Notes under the pieces: generated by a model
Told to the model about the DNA's origin: nothing
Database searches by the model: none
What the model saw: only the letters and a program-made list of their open reading frames with translations
DNA from: Bacteroidota bacterium
GTDB taxonomy: Bacteria; Bacteroidota; Bacteroidia; Chitinophagales; Chitinophagaceae
Length of the DNA stretch: 64,000 bases
Reading direction: 5' to 3'
NCBI GenBank assembly: GCA_026391455.1
Contig: JAPLEH010000001.1
Coordinates: 1 to 64,000 of the forward strand
Program-made: the position numbers and the translations under genes
Shown: one piece after another, positions 47,676 to 56,714 of the stretch
Layout: each line of letters starts with the position of its first letter
Position numbering within the stretch: the first letter of the stretch is position 1

Positions 47676-49637
47676 TTATTTTTTCCGCTTCAGGATGATC
47701 TGTTCGGTAAGCAGGGTGTACATCTTACTGAAGAATTGTTGCAAATTCGGATATTCCTCTTTGTCGAACAGGGGATATAGTACTTCCATTTTATTGGTAA
47801 AATAGATCTTGCCCTCCAGTTTATGGATCACCCGCTCAAACAGAATGGAACTATCGGCCATGCGCATGCGAATATTGGCTGGTAAAAAATCGATTTCGTA
47901 TTCTTCGGGTATGTTGATCATCAGACTGGTTTTGAGATATTGCCTTCCGCCAAAATCGATGGGGTATAATCGTAAAGAATCTGAAAAGGGGTTCTTCCTG
48001 AAATTGGAAAGGAAGAAGGGGTCTACAAAGAGAAAATCGCCGGAAGAAGAAGGTTCATAGGTAAAATTGAATTGTTCGGTGAGTGGCTTCAGGTCATCTT
48101 CGGCATCGGATATCTGAACACTGTCGGTAGTAAGAGAAGTGAAATCTTTTTTCAAAAATTCTTTTTCCTCTTCTTTATCCCTGTCCTCTTTTTCTTCTTC
48201 CTGATTTTTCTTTTGCTGTTCCAGTCGCAGTTCTTTCGAATGATCGTAAAAGAAACTGGCCGCATTGCCCTTTATTTTTCCATCAGGCAACAGGTCTGCT
48301 GTAATATTGATAAGCGATTTCAGCAGGGGGCGTTTATCTGATACTTCGATCCATTGTGCATAGGCCGTATCGGCAATAAAAACGGAGCGGTTCAGAATAT
48401 TGGAGGGCGGTACGGAAAAAGGCTGGTTACGGGTTCCGTCGAGTACATAGGTTTCCAGGCTATCCGGTGCCAGTATATCCAGTCCGTTGAATTGTCCCAG
48501 ACTGATAAACTCCGGGTCGGTCTTTCCATTTTCCCGCGTACTGATCAGCAGGGGATAGGCCTTAACGCCGGATCTTCGCAAGAGGTTCATGATGGCCATG
48601 TTGATATCTCCACTGTTTCCTGTTTTTTCTTTCCAGATTTCTGTCAGGTCACCGGTATAGAATGTTTGTTGTTTATTCCATTTGATCTGTTCTTTTACCC
48701 GGCGCAATATGAATTGAATCTTGTCTTCACGGGTCGTGAGTTTGCGTACCGAATCCACCAGCGCTTCCGTACCCGGGATAGCTTTATCGAATTGCTTGCC
48801 GAAATAAGTGATCTGCCCCAGTATTTCTGCAAAAGCGGCCCATTCGCTTTTAAAGAGTATGGTGCTGAAGCCGAAACCACGCGGTTGTAACACAAACTCG
48901 ATGCGTTTTAGATTATCGGCCACGTATGTCATCATCGCTTCGGGATGAAAGGAGGAAATGTCTTTTTGCAGGTAGGTCTTTTCAAAATACCGGCGACCAT
49001 CTACAGAACCCCGGTCGTATTTAACAAACTCTGTAACTGAATCCATTCCAAACAATCGCTTGATGATCGGGATATTTGCAGGCCCCAAAATTGTAAAGGC
49101 TGAATAACGGGTGGGAATCTCGTCCTGAAAATACCAGGGAGAGAGGTCGAGTATTTCTTTTTCTTTTTTATAATATCGGTATTCGATTACACAGCCCGCC
49201 TTCAGGTGCGGGAAAGTAAAACGCAGATAAGTGTAATTTTTTCCTGACTTGGATTTAAATATCTCATCATTTTCCACTTTCTCCGTGTTGATCTTTCCCA
49301 GTGAATCCCTGAAATAAATATATGCATCGAGGTCGGTGATTTTGGAGCCACGCGTGCGGCTGTAATAGGGAATCTTTACGGAGGCGGCGCTGAAACCTTT
49401 CTCTGAAAATATTTTTATCCGCACCCGGTGCATGGTCTTCACCTTCAGCCCGTATTCCGCAATGATCTCTTTTTCTTCTTCATCAATCAGCTTCAGAGCA
49501 TTCGCACTTTTTTCAAACGCACATTCTTTCATGTCCAGTTCAGCCGCATCCGGTTTGCCAAAAGCGGGAAGCTTTTCCTGTGCCGGTAACTGGGTATGCA
49601 GACAAAAAATTAGTAGTAAAGCGAGATAAATTTTCAT
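47676..49637 (-). CDS. DUF3857 / transglutaminase-like secreted protein A
   Basis: A 653-residue protein with a signal peptide (MKIYLALLLIFCLHTQLPAQ). An N-terminal DUF3857 beta domain (residues about 25-280) is followed by a transglutaminase-fold domain (about 290-420) and a C-terminal beta domain. In active enzymes the fold has Cys in a GNCKD-like motif. Here it reads KTGNSGDINMAIM, with Ser, and the catalytic His is also not at its place (GQFNGLDILA). The protein is thus probably a non-catalytic, periplasmic or surface binding protein. It forms a tandem pair with the next gene. The stop is 2 bp from that of porX, tail to tail. Confidence 0.8.
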   Translation of the reverse strand: MKIYLALLLIFCLHTQLPAQEKLPAFGKPDAAELDMKECAFEKSANALKLIDEEEKEIIAEYGLKVKTMHRVRIKIFSEKGFSAASVKIPYYSRTRGSKITDLDAYIYFRDSLGKINTEKVENDEIFKSKSGKNYTYLRFTFPHLKAGCVIEYRYYKKEKEILDLSPWYFQDEIPTRYSAFTILGPANIPIIKRLFGMDSVTEFVKYDRGSVDGRRYFEKTYLQKDISSFHPEAMMTYVADNLKRIEFVLQPRGFGFSTILFKSEWAAFAEILGQITYFGKQFDKAIPGTEALVDSVRKLTTREDKIQFILRRVKEQIKWNKQQTFYTGDLTEIWKEKTGNSGDINMAIMNLLRRSGVKAYPLLISTRENGKTDPEFISLGQFNGLDILAPDSLETYVLDGTRNQPFSVPPSNILNRSVFIADTAYAQWIEVSDKRPLLKSLINITADLLPDGKIKGNAASFFYDHSKELRLEQQKKNQEEEKEDRDKEEEKEFLKKDFTSLTTDSVQISDAEDDLKPLTEQFNFTYEPSSSGDFLFVDPFFLSNFRKNPFSDSLRLYPIDFGGRQYLKTSLMINIPEEYEIDFLPANIRMRMADSSILFERVIHKLEGKIYFTNKMEVLYPLFDKEEYPNLQQFFSKMYTLLTEQIILKRKK

Positions 49638-49769
49638 GGCACTAAAATGAATGCAAGATTACAATATTTCAGTAAATCTGAAAAAGGGACAATTTTTTTA
49701 TAAGAGATAAAGTGTTTACACTTATTTTCTGAGGTTGGTTTAATTTTTTGCAAACAAAGCCGGTGTGCT

Positions 49770-51710
49770 TTATTCTTTTTTCCGCAAAACGATCTCTTCG
49801 GTCATTCGCGCAAACATGCGTTTGTAAAAATCCTGAATGCCGGGATATTCTTCTTTGTTGAAGAGCGCCCTTTTTGCTTCAAACTGTTGCGAAATATATA
49901 CAGCCTCCTTATCGGATGAATAACTCACCTTATAGAAGAAGCTGGAATCAGGGGCGCGTATCATCATATTTTGGGGTAAATGATCCACTTCATAGTCGGG
50001 TGGAAAATGTACCTGCATGGTAAGTATATTCAGTTGGTTAGCTACCAGGTCTATATCGGTGAATCTCTTTTCTTCCAGAAAGGGGTTTTTATTTTTTTCT
50101 GTCAGGATTTGGGGATCAATGAAAAGAAATTTACCTGATTGTTGTGGTTCATACAAAAAGTCAATGGTTTCTGTCAGTGGGTCTGCATCCGTTTCGCCAC
50201 TTTCCAATTTGGTGGAGATGATTTTGAAGCCATCCGGTTTTTTATCCATGTATTTTTCGGCTTCATCGGAATCTTTTTGCAGCGAGCTGTCCATTTTGTA
50301 TGATTTGGAATAATCAAAATGCTGAATGGTGGCGCTGCCTTCAAGTTTTCCATCTTTGGTTACGTCTGCATAGATATCAATACTCTGTTTCAATAATGGA
50401 CGTGTGTCGGCGATGGCCACCCATTGTGCTGTGTCAGGTGAAAGGAGGAGTCCATCGCGGTTGAGCACATTCAGGGGAGGAGTATGATAGGGTTGCCTTT
50501 TATTGCTGGCGTCCAGTACAAAGGAACGGGTGGAGTCGAAGGCCAGTACATCCATACCATTCATCTGTCCCAGGCCGGGATATTCCTTTTTTATCTTTCC
50601 GTGTGTGCGGGTGCTGATGAGCAGGGGATAGCATTGCACCCCTGATTTATCAAGCAGGTTGAGCAGCGTAAAATTGATCGCGGCGGAAGTACCTTCTTTT
50701 TTCTTCCAGGCGATATCCAATAAATCTGCCTGCATGGTTTGTTCGGGATCTGCCGCGAAGTGTTTTTTTACAGTATCAAAGAGGAAGCGGATCTTATCTT
50801 CTGTGGTTGTCAGTTTGCTGGCTGCTTCCAGCAAGGGCCTGGTGCCTTTGATCGAATCCACCATTAATTTTTGGACGTTATCCGACTTGAAATAATATTT
50901 CCCCATAATGGCCCAGGCTTCGGCGCTGGATCGTTTGGTGGTATAATCGACCAAAGCACCTCCTCCCAGTGTGGCAAAAGAAACCCACATGAGGTAGTCC
51001 GTAAGTGAACTCATATACGGTTCATACCGGAAGGAAGGAATATTTTCTTTGTAGAAAGTGGTGCTACGATACCGGTCCTGTTTGAACAGATAATATTGCT
51101 GGCTCAGACTGTCGAATGCATAAGTGCGCGCATTGACATGCATCATCACCGGGGTGATCAGGGTATTGGCGATGAACTGCACCGGTATCTTACCCTGTAT
51201 AAACCAGGGTTGGAGAAAGGGAATATTGTTTTCGATCGTGGTATAGCTGTACTCTACAATGCTCCCGGGCTTCAGTTTGGGAAAAGTGAAGTTCATGACC
51301 CCCACATATTCGTTGGCACTTTCTTTAAAAAAATCATCATCACTCAATGAGGTCACAACGATCTTTCCTGAAGCGTCGAGATTATATACGGCACCCTGCA
51401 ATTTTTTGATCTTGCCCAGGCCACGCTTACTCAGGTAGGGAATCCGCACTGTTGCATGGGGATAACCTTTTTCAGAGAATACTTTGATGCGTACCCGGCG
51501 CGAAGTTTTGTTTCGGGTATACATAAAAGTGCCTTCCATTTCGGTTTCCTGCACATCAAACAATATCATGGCAGCGGCATCTGGCTCAAAGGGGCAGGCC
51601 GTCATTTTGAGTTCGGCCGTGGTCACAGGATCCTGATCCGGCAACCTTTTCTGAGCCCCTGTTAAAAGGGGGAATAGCAGGAGTAAAGGAAGAAGTTTGA
51701 TGGTATGCAT
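49770..51710 (-). CDS. DUF3857 / transglutaminase-like secreted protein B
   Basis: A 646-residue paralogue of the downstream gene, sharing its layout over the whole length: signal peptide (MHTIKLLPLLLLFPLLTGAQ), DUF3857 domain, transglutaminase fold and C-terminal beta domain. The active-site Cys is again missing: the motif reads KEGTSAAINFTLL, and the His site GQMNGMDVLAF lacks His. The two copies differ at most positions, so the duplication is old. They are separated by 132 bp. The role is unknown; DUF3857 proteins are common in secreted Bacteroidota proteomes. Confidence 0.8.
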   Translation of the reverse strand: MHTIKLLPLLLLFPLLTGAQKRLPDQDPVTTAELKMTACPFEPDAAAMILFDVQETEMEGTFMYTRNKTSRRVRIKVFSEKGYPHATVRIPYLSKRGLGKIKKLQGAVYNLDASGKIVVTSLSDDDFFKESANEYVGVMNFTFPKLKPGSIVEYSYTTIENNIPFLQPWFIQGKIPVQFIANTLITPVMMHVNARTYAFDSLSQQYYLFKQDRYRSTTFYKENIPSFRYEPYMSSLTDYLMWVSFATLGGGALVDYTTKRSSAEAWAIMGKYYFKSDNVQKLMVDSIKGTRPLLEAASKLTTTEDKIRFLFDTVKKHFAADPEQTMQADLLDIAWKKKEGTSAAINFTLLNLLDKSGVQCYPLLISTRTHGKIKKEYPGLGQMNGMDVLAFDSTRSFVLDASNKRQPYHTPPLNVLNRDGLLLSPDTAQWVAIADTRPLLKQSIDIYADVTKDGKLEGSATIQHFDYSKSYKMDSSLQKDSDEAEKYMDKKPDGFKIISTKLESGETDADPLTETIDFLYEPQQSGKFLFIDPQILTEKNKNPFLEEKRFTDIDLVANQLNILTMQVHFPPDYEVDHLPQNMMIRAPDSSFFYKVSYSSDKEAVYISQQFEAKRALFNKEEYPGIQDFYKRMFARMTEEIVLRKKE

Positions 51711-51758
51711 GGGAATACTTGTATTTAAAGTTAATTAATTCAGGTATTGTGGAAAACA

Positions 51759-51792
51759 TTTGACTGAAACTTATTCAGGCTGAGTAAATTTG
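51759..51792 (+). promoter_or_regulatory. Complete Bacteroidota promoter (TTTG, 22 nt, TAAATTTG)
   Basis: TTTG (51759-51762) and TAAATTTG (51785-51792) are 22 nt apart, fitting the -33/-7 consensus of the Bacteroidota sigma factor. It drives the 92-residue gene at 51884, leaving a leader of about 85 nt. Confidence 0.7.
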
Positions 51793-51883
51793 TATAAGGA
51801 AAATATGTCAAAATCCGGATTGCCCTTCAGCCTATGGTTTTTGACACTTTGAATGTGGTAAAAGAAAAAGCAAAAAGAAACCG

Positions 51884-52162
51884 ATGAAGTATACCCAAAG
51901 TACCTTAGATAAACTGGAATTAATACCCGAAGATGCCGGCTATGTGTTGAGGTATGAAAGAGGCACTTTTCAGAGTGGCTATTGCATACTTGAGTCCAGG
52001 AAAGTGGTGGTGCTGAATAAATTTCTGCAAACAGAAGGACGTATCAATACACTGCTGGATCTTATTCCCCAGCTCGATATCAACCCCGATACACTTACTG
52101 AAGAATCCCGTAAGCTTTATACCAATATCATGTCAAAGCTGGAAACGGAAGACAGCCTCTGA
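51884..52162 (+). CDS. Small conserved-looking unknown protein
   Basis: A 92-residue acidic cytoplasmic protein. It has a probable beta-hairpin in the first half (GYVLRYERGTFQSGYCILESRKVVVLN) and two helices in the second (INTLLDLIPQL, LTEESRKLYTNIMSKL). No signal peptide or metal motif is present. It has a good promoter and is followed after 72 bp by the metallo-hydrolase gene. No known family is recognised. Confidence 0.7.
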   Translation: MKYTQSTLDKLELIPEDAGYVLRYERGTFQSGYCILESRKVVVLNKFLQTEGRINTLLDLIPQLDINPDTLTEESRKLYTNIMSKLETEDSL

Positions 52163-52222
52163 TCATTTCGTGATGCATGTATGCCGGCGGATTCCCTTTC
52201 CGCTTTATACAGCATTACTCAT

Positions 52223-52230
52223 TAACTTTA
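52223..52230 (+). promoter_or_regulatory. -7-like TAACTTTA, 4 nt before the GTG start
   Basis: Seven of eight positions fit TAnnTTTG (last base A). The GTG start of the metallo-hydrolase follows after only four bases. Confidence 0.35.
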
Positions 52231-52234
52231 CAGG

Positions 52235-53014
52235 GTGACTTGTCCACCCCTCACCATAACATTTCTTGGTACCGGCACCAGCAGTGGTGTACCCATGATC
52301 GGTTGTGACTGTGAAGTATGTACATCCCCTGATAAAAAAGACAACCGCCTTCGTTCCAGTATATTGGTACAATCACCCAATACCACACTGGTGGTGGATA
52401 CAGGACCCGATTTTCGTTACCAGATGCTGCGGCAAAAAGTAAAACACCTCGATGCCGTGCTTTTCACGCATCCGCATAAAGATCATCTGGCGGGATTGGA
52501 CGATATACGCGCCTTTAATTTTTTTACCAAACGGCCTATTGATATCTATGCAGACTCCCTCACCGAAGAAGCCGTTCGCCGCGATTTTTATTATGCATTT
52601 ACCGATACCAAATATCCCGGACTTCCGCAACTGAACTTGCATACCATCAACCTGGATCCTTTTACCGTGGGCGATATTCCGGTGCAACCTATACTGGTCT
52701 GGCATTTAAAGATGCCGGTGATGGGTTTCCGTTTTGGGGATTTCACCTATATCACCGATGCCAATCATATTGAAGAAACAGAGCGGGCCAGGATCAGGGG
52801 ATCAAAAGTAATGGTGCTGAATGCGCTGCGCCATCAAAAACATATTTCCCATTTTTCACTGGAGGAAGCCATCGCGGTGATTAATGCCGTGGAAGTGCCG
52901 CAGGGCTGGCTCACCCATTTATCGCACCAGATGGGCACTCATGCGGCCACATCGGCCTTATTACCCCCGCATATCCACCTGGCCTGGGATGGGTTGGTGG
53001 TGGAGATGGAATGA
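52235..53014 (+). CDS. PhnP-like metallo-beta-lactamase-fold hydrolase
   Basis: A 259-residue cytoplasmic metallo-hydrolase starting at GTG 52235; no in-frame ATG precedes the fold. The opening FLGTGTSSGVPMIGCDCEVC is typical of PhnP-like enzymes, whose extra Cys residues bind a structural zinc. The metal motif HPHKDH lies at residues 79-84 (HxHxDH), DTGPDFRYQM precedes it, and ITDANHIE and LTHLSHQMG supply later ligands. PhnP acts on phosphoribosyl cyclic phosphates, but the substrate here is uncertain because no phn genes are near. Confidence 0.85.
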   Translation: MTCPPLTITFLGTGTSSGVPMIGCDCEVCTSPDKKDNRLRSSILVQSPNTTLVVDTGPDFRYQMLRQKVKHLDAVLFTHPHKDHLAGLDDIRAFNFFTKRPIDIYADSLTEEAVRRDFYYAFTDTKYPGLPQLNLHTINLDPFTVGDIPVQPILVWHLKMPVMGFRFGDFTYITDANHIEETERARIRGSKVMVLNALRHQKHISHFSLEEAIAVINAVEVPQGWLTHLSHQMGTHAATSALLPPHIHLAWDGLVVEME

Positions 53015-53170
53015 CAAATAAAAATTAATACTAACGCCTGTTAGTTTTCATAAAATCCCCTTATCTTGCATCGCCTTTAATGATTGCTTGCCCCATTCTT
53101 CAAGGCGCTGTGCCACCCCTGCAATATGGAGTGGCATAGTTTTTCAATAACCGACGATTGATATTATTTT

Positions 53171-54310
53171 ATGAATTTTCAAACATCTGAGCTCACCCAA
53201 CAGGTAACGCAAACAGCCCGTGATTTTGCCCGTCAGCATATCAAACCCCACGTCATGGAATGGGATGAAACACAGGAGTTCCCCCTTCATGTTTTCAAAG
53301 AAATGGGTCAACTGGGATTGATGGGTGTGCTTGTGCCTGAAGAATACGGTGGTGCCGGACTTTCCTACTTTGAATATAAAAGTATCATAGAAGAGATCGC
53401 CAAAGTATGCGGATCGATCGGCTTGAGCCTGGCCGCACACAATTCATTGTGTACCGGCCATATTCTCACTTTTGGCAATGAAGAGCAGAAAAAGCGCTGG
53501 CTCCCCAAACTGGCCACCGCAGAATGGATCGGCGCCTGGGGTTTAACCGAAGCCAATACCGGTAGCGATGCCGGCAATATGCGTTGCACGGCAGTAAAGG
53601 AAGGTGATGAATGGGTACTCAATGGAACAAAGAACTGGATCACACATGGAAAAAGCGGCGATGTGGCCGTGGTGATATGCCGAACGGGCGAACCCAGAAC
53701 TAAAAATAACTCCACCACGTTTGTAGTGGAAAGAGGTACAGCCGGATTCACTGCCGGTAAAAAAGAAAATAAACTCGGTATGCGCGCCAGCGAAACCGCA
53801 GAGATGGTATTCAGCAATTGCCGCATACCCGATGCCAATCGCCTGGGTGAAGTGGGCGATGGTTTTAAACAAGCAATGAAAATACTGGATGGTGGCCGTA
53901 TCTCTATTGCCTCCCTATCGCTAGGTATAGCCAAAGGGGCCTATGAAGCGGCCCTGCAATATTCACAGGAGCGGCACCAGTTCGACCAGCCCATCTGTAA
54001 TTTTCAGGGTATATCCTTCAAACTCGCTGATATGGCTACGGAGATCATGGCCGCAGAATTACTCACGCTGCAGGCCTGCGATCTGAAAGAACGGAAACAA
54101 CCCATGACCAAAGAAGCAGCCATGGCAAAATACTACGCCAGTGAAGTAGCAGTACGTGCGGCCAATGATGCCGTTCAGATATTTGGTGGTTATGGATACA
54201 CCAAAGATTTTCCGGTTGAGAAACATTACCGCGATGCAAAGCTCTGCACCATTGGTGAAGGTACCAGCGAGATACAAAAATTGGTGATCAGCCGGGAAGT
54301 ATTGCGTTAA
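53171..54310 (+). CDS. Acyl-CoA dehydrogenase
   Basis: A 379-residue FAD enzyme that introduces the alpha-beta double bond into acyl-CoA and passes electrons to ETF. The motifs GLTEANTGSDAGNMRCTA and FGGYGYTKDFPVEKHYRDAK are conserved, and the catalytic Glu is E363 in IGEGTSEIQKL, as in short-chain (butyryl-CoA) type dehydrogenases. The sequence is closest in pattern to the butyryl/short-chain group, but chain-length preference is not certain. No etf, thiolase or enoyl-CoA hydratase gene is adjacent. Confidence 0.93.
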   Translation: MNFQTSELTQQVTQTARDFARQHIKPHVMEWDETQEFPLHVFKEMGQLGLMGVLVPEEYGGAGLSYFEYKSIIEEIAKVCGSIGLSLAAHNSLCTGHILTFGNEEQKKRWLPKLATAEWIGAWGLTEANTGSDAGNMRCTAVKEGDEWVLNGTKNWITHGKSGDVAVVICRTGEPRTKNNSTTFVVERGTAGFTAGKKENKLGMRASETAEMVFSNCRIPDANRLGEVGDGFKQAMKILDGGRISIASLSLGIAKGAYEAALQYSQERHQFDQPICNFQGISFKLADMATEIMAAELLTLQACDLKERKQPMTKEAAMAKYYASEVAVRAANDAVQIFGGYGYTKDFPVEKHYRDAKLCTIGEGTSEIQKLVISREVLR

Positions 54311-54444
54311 GGAGGGAATTGATGAGTGCAGATGCTGTGCCGAAACCGCTCACTATTTGCACTCTTTATAAAAATCGCAATATGCGATTGACTTTATTTT
54401 TCTTCACACTACAAGTTGTTTGGGTATTTTATTTACCTTTTTAG

Positions 54445-54702
54445 ATCGGGCGCATAACCGTATTACGATTCAATCCCTGCAGGGATAATGTAATATTTCA
54501 AATCATACAAGATCAATGTGCAGAACATCGGAATAGTCTTCCAAAGGCTACACCATTTCCCGGCTGCTTTATTTCTGCTGATAGATATCTTACTTGTGGT
54601 AATGACGATCAAATATTGATAGGTTATAATGTTGCTGCGTCTGTAAGATGCAATAACTGCGCTCAAGCGAAGTGTACAGATAGTATTATGTGGTCAAAGT
54701 GA
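54445..54702 (+). pseudogene. Start-less open frame with five or more Cys, possible gene remnant
   Basis: An 85-codon frame from after TAG 54442-54444 to TGA 54700-54702 has no ATG, GTG or TTG near its beginning. The peptide has a protein-like composition with spaced Cys (PFPGCFISADRYLTCGNDD, then RCNNCAQAKC). It may be the degraded end of a gene, or chance. Nothing else gene-like is seen in 54311-54994, which is AT-rich apart from the operator-like repeat at 54931-54947. Confidence 0.2.
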
Positions 54703-54930
54703 ATATATCCATCATCATCTTTTTTTACATAATTAAAACTGCTTCATCTATTTCATGGATCTTTTTTTTTGTTGGATATGAAAAATGATAATCCGAAATG
54801 AATTTCAGTGTTGTTGTAGAATTAATTTTAGCATCGAATTGAAGAATTTCTACAGCGACTTTTATTTTTTTAATTTCTAAGTGTTATTACTTTGATTTGC
54901 TCTTTTGTCATAATAATAACTTAGTTAAAA

Positions 54931-54947
54931 GATTGTTTTTAACAATC
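54931..54947 (+). promoter_or_regulatory. Inverted repeat GATTGTT-TTT-AACAATC at the peroxidase promoter
   Basis: A perfect 7-bp inverted repeat overlaps the likely -33 region; a -7-like TTCCTTTG (one mismatch to TAnnTTTG) follows at 54955-54962. The arrangement suggests a repressor or activator site for the cytochrome c peroxidase gene. Confidence 0.45.
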
Positions 54948-54994
54948 AAGTTTATTCCTTTGCAGTTATTATACAACTCACAAACCTTTTAACT

Positions 54995-56158
54995 ATGAAA
55001 ATGAAAACTGTTAGTACAGGACTAGTCCTGTTTGCTTCGCTGCTGATCTTCAGTCAGGCCTGTAAAAAAGACAAAGAAGATGTGATTACTCCGATCCCGG
55101 ATCCTGTTCCGGCAGGAAATCCCAAACTGCCAACTAATCCATTTAACTATGCGGGTGTGCTGGATAATATGCCGGCTTATTACAAAACCATTTTAAATGC
55201 AAATCCAACTTTTGATAATACTCCGTCAGATAATCCCGTTACCAATGATGGTGCTACGCTGGGCCGTGTATTATTTTACGATAAGGCACTTTCGGTAAAC
55301 AATACTACTTCCTGTGGATCCTGTCATCACCAGGATAAAGCATTTGTGGATGGACTCGCACTATCCAAAGGTTTCAACGGTGGTACCACCCGCAGAAATT
55401 CAATGGCGATCGCCAATATGCGCTTTTTCACCGGGAAGAAAATGTTTTGGGATGGCCGGGCTGCCACACTGGAAGTGCAGGTGATGAAGCCCATCACCGA
55501 TAATATTGAAATGGGTATGCCATCTCTTACTGAACTGGAAACAAAGCTTGCAGCAAAATCCTATTATGGTCCATTATTTCAGAAAGCATTCGGGTCTTCT
55601 GCAATTACATCCGACCGTATTTCAAAAGCACTAGCACAATTTATTCGGTCTATCGTTTCTTTCAATTCGAAATTCGATCAGGGACAAGCTTCGAATTTCA
55701 GCAATTTTACTGCGCAGGAACTGAACGGATTGCAGCGCGTAAATGCTACCTGTGGCGAATGTCATACAGATCATACAACATTCGGTACTACAAATCCCCC
55801 TACATTTTTATTCTCCAATCCTAATTTTGTTACCAACGCACTTGACTTGGTTTATACAGATAATGGGGTGGGTGAAATAACAGGAGATCCCCGGCAAAAT
55901 GGAACGTTTAAAATTGCCGCACTTCGAAACATCGAACTCACAGCACCCTATATGCATGATGGCCGTTTTACCAATCTGGAGCAGGTACTCACTCACTATC
56001 AGAGCGGGGTAAAAAATCATCCCAATCTTGGATTTCTTCCGCCGGCAGGAGGTTTTGGTTATTCGGATGCTATAAAAGCCGATATGATCGCATTTCTGAA
56101 AACTTTATCAGACCAAACGCTGGTTACCGATCCCAAATATTCTGATCCTTTCAAATGA
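54995..56158 (+). CDS. Di-haem cytochrome c peroxidase (MauG/CcpA family) lipoprotein
   Basis: A 387-residue lipoprotein: signal peptide with lipobox FSQAC at residues 19-23. Two CxxCH haem sites lie at C107-H111 (CGSCH) and C253-H257 (CGECH), the two-domain layout of bacterial di-haem peroxidases, which reduce H2O2 with electrons from a small cytochrome. PYMHDGRFTNLEQV near the end is conserved in the family. The gene is preceded by an inverted repeat at its promoter and followed by a strong terminator, so it is a single-gene unit. The neighbouring small cytochrome c is a plausible electron donor. Confidence 0.93.
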   Translation: MKMKTVSTGLVLFASLLIFSQACKKDKEDVITPIPDPVPAGNPKLPTNPFNYAGVLDNMPAYYKTILNANPTFDNTPSDNPVTNDGATLGRVLFYDKALSVNNTTSCGSCHHQDKAFVDGLALSKGFNGGTTRRNSMAIANMRFFTGKKMFWDGRAATLEVQVMKPITDNIEMGMPSLTELETKLAAKSYYGPLFQKAFGSSAITSDRISKALAQFIRSIVSFNSKFDQGQASNFSNFTAQELNGLQRVNATCGECHTDHTTFGTTNPPTFLFSNPNFVTNALDLVYTDNGVGEITGDPRQNGTFKIAALRNIELTAPYMHDGRFTNLEQVLTHYQSGVKNHPNLGFLPPAGGFGYSDAIKADMIAFLKTLSDQTLVTDPKYSDPFK

Positions 56159-56187
56159 GTTAGGGTAGTGAATCGCTGAATTAAAAA

Positions 56188-56219
56188 AGAGGTCATCCAT
56201 ACTGGTGACCTCTTTTTTT
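56188..56219 (+). terminator. Rho-independent terminator of the peroxidase gene
   Basis: AGAGGTCA (56188-56195) pairs with TGACCTCT (56206-56213), followed by a run of T. The start of the cytochrome promoter element TAATTTTG touches its end. Confidence 0.9.
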
Positions 56220-56220
56220 G

Positions 56221-56228
56221 TAATTTTG
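56221..56228 (+). promoter_or_regulatory. -7 element TAATTTTG, 4 nt before the cytochrome c start
   Basis: TAATTTTG fits TAnnTTTG exactly and lies directly after the preceding terminator. GTG 56233 follows after four bases, so the mRNA would have almost no leader. Confidence 0.5.
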
Positions 56229-56232
56229 CATT

Positions 56233-56685
56233 GTGAGCCGACAGGTTGATTATATTCTTCAGGCAGGTCTGGCACTCCTTCTTTCCGCTGGCATCTGGAA
56301 ATGCGTACAACATTTCCCCGTAACCGTATTTAAACAAGAGCAGAATTTTGGATGTGGAACAGTCAGTGAATACCCCGCCATTGAAATTACCAATCAATCA
56401 TTGGCAAATGGGAAAACCCTTTTCATGAGTAAATGTGCTTCCTGTCATAATATGTACAAGGCAACCACGGGCCCTGCCTTAGTGAATTTCAGAGAAAGAG
56501 GCAAGTGGTCGGATAACAAAGAATTATATGCCTGGATACATAATCCGTCGGCCTACATGAAGAAAGACCTTTATACCGCTTCACTGAAAAAGCAATTCGG
56601 CGGACAGATGATGACAGCCTTTCCGGATCTGAAACCGGAAGAGATTGATGCAATTTGTGAATATATTGAAGCGGGATCAAAATGA
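56233..56685 (+). CDS. Small membrane-anchored cytochrome c
   Basis: A 150-residue protein starting at GTG 56233. An N-terminal hydrophobic helix (ILQAGLALLLSAGIW) probably anchors it with the haem domain outside the cytoplasm. The haem site is C68-C71-H72 (CASCH), and the axial Met is likely in QMMTAFPDLKPEEIDAICEYI near the end. It is a class I, cytochrome c551-like domain. With the peroxidase gene 75 bp upstream it may serve as electron donor, though a terminator and a separate promoter mean the two are not one transcript. Confidence 0.82.
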   Translation: MSRQVDYILQAGLALLLSAGIWKCVQHFPVTVFKQEQNFGCGTVSEYPAIEITNQSLANGKTLFMSKCASCHNMYKATTGPALVNFRERGKWSDNKELYAWIHNPSAYMKKDLYTASLKKQFGGQMMTAFPDLKPEEIDAICEYIEAGSK

Positions 56686-56714
56686 GTGATGCATATAAAC
56701 AGGGGCTGTAAAGT

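Noticed and set aside
47676-51710. Active transglutaminases
   Set aside because: The Cys and His of the active site are replaced in both proteins, so an enzymatic call is not supported.
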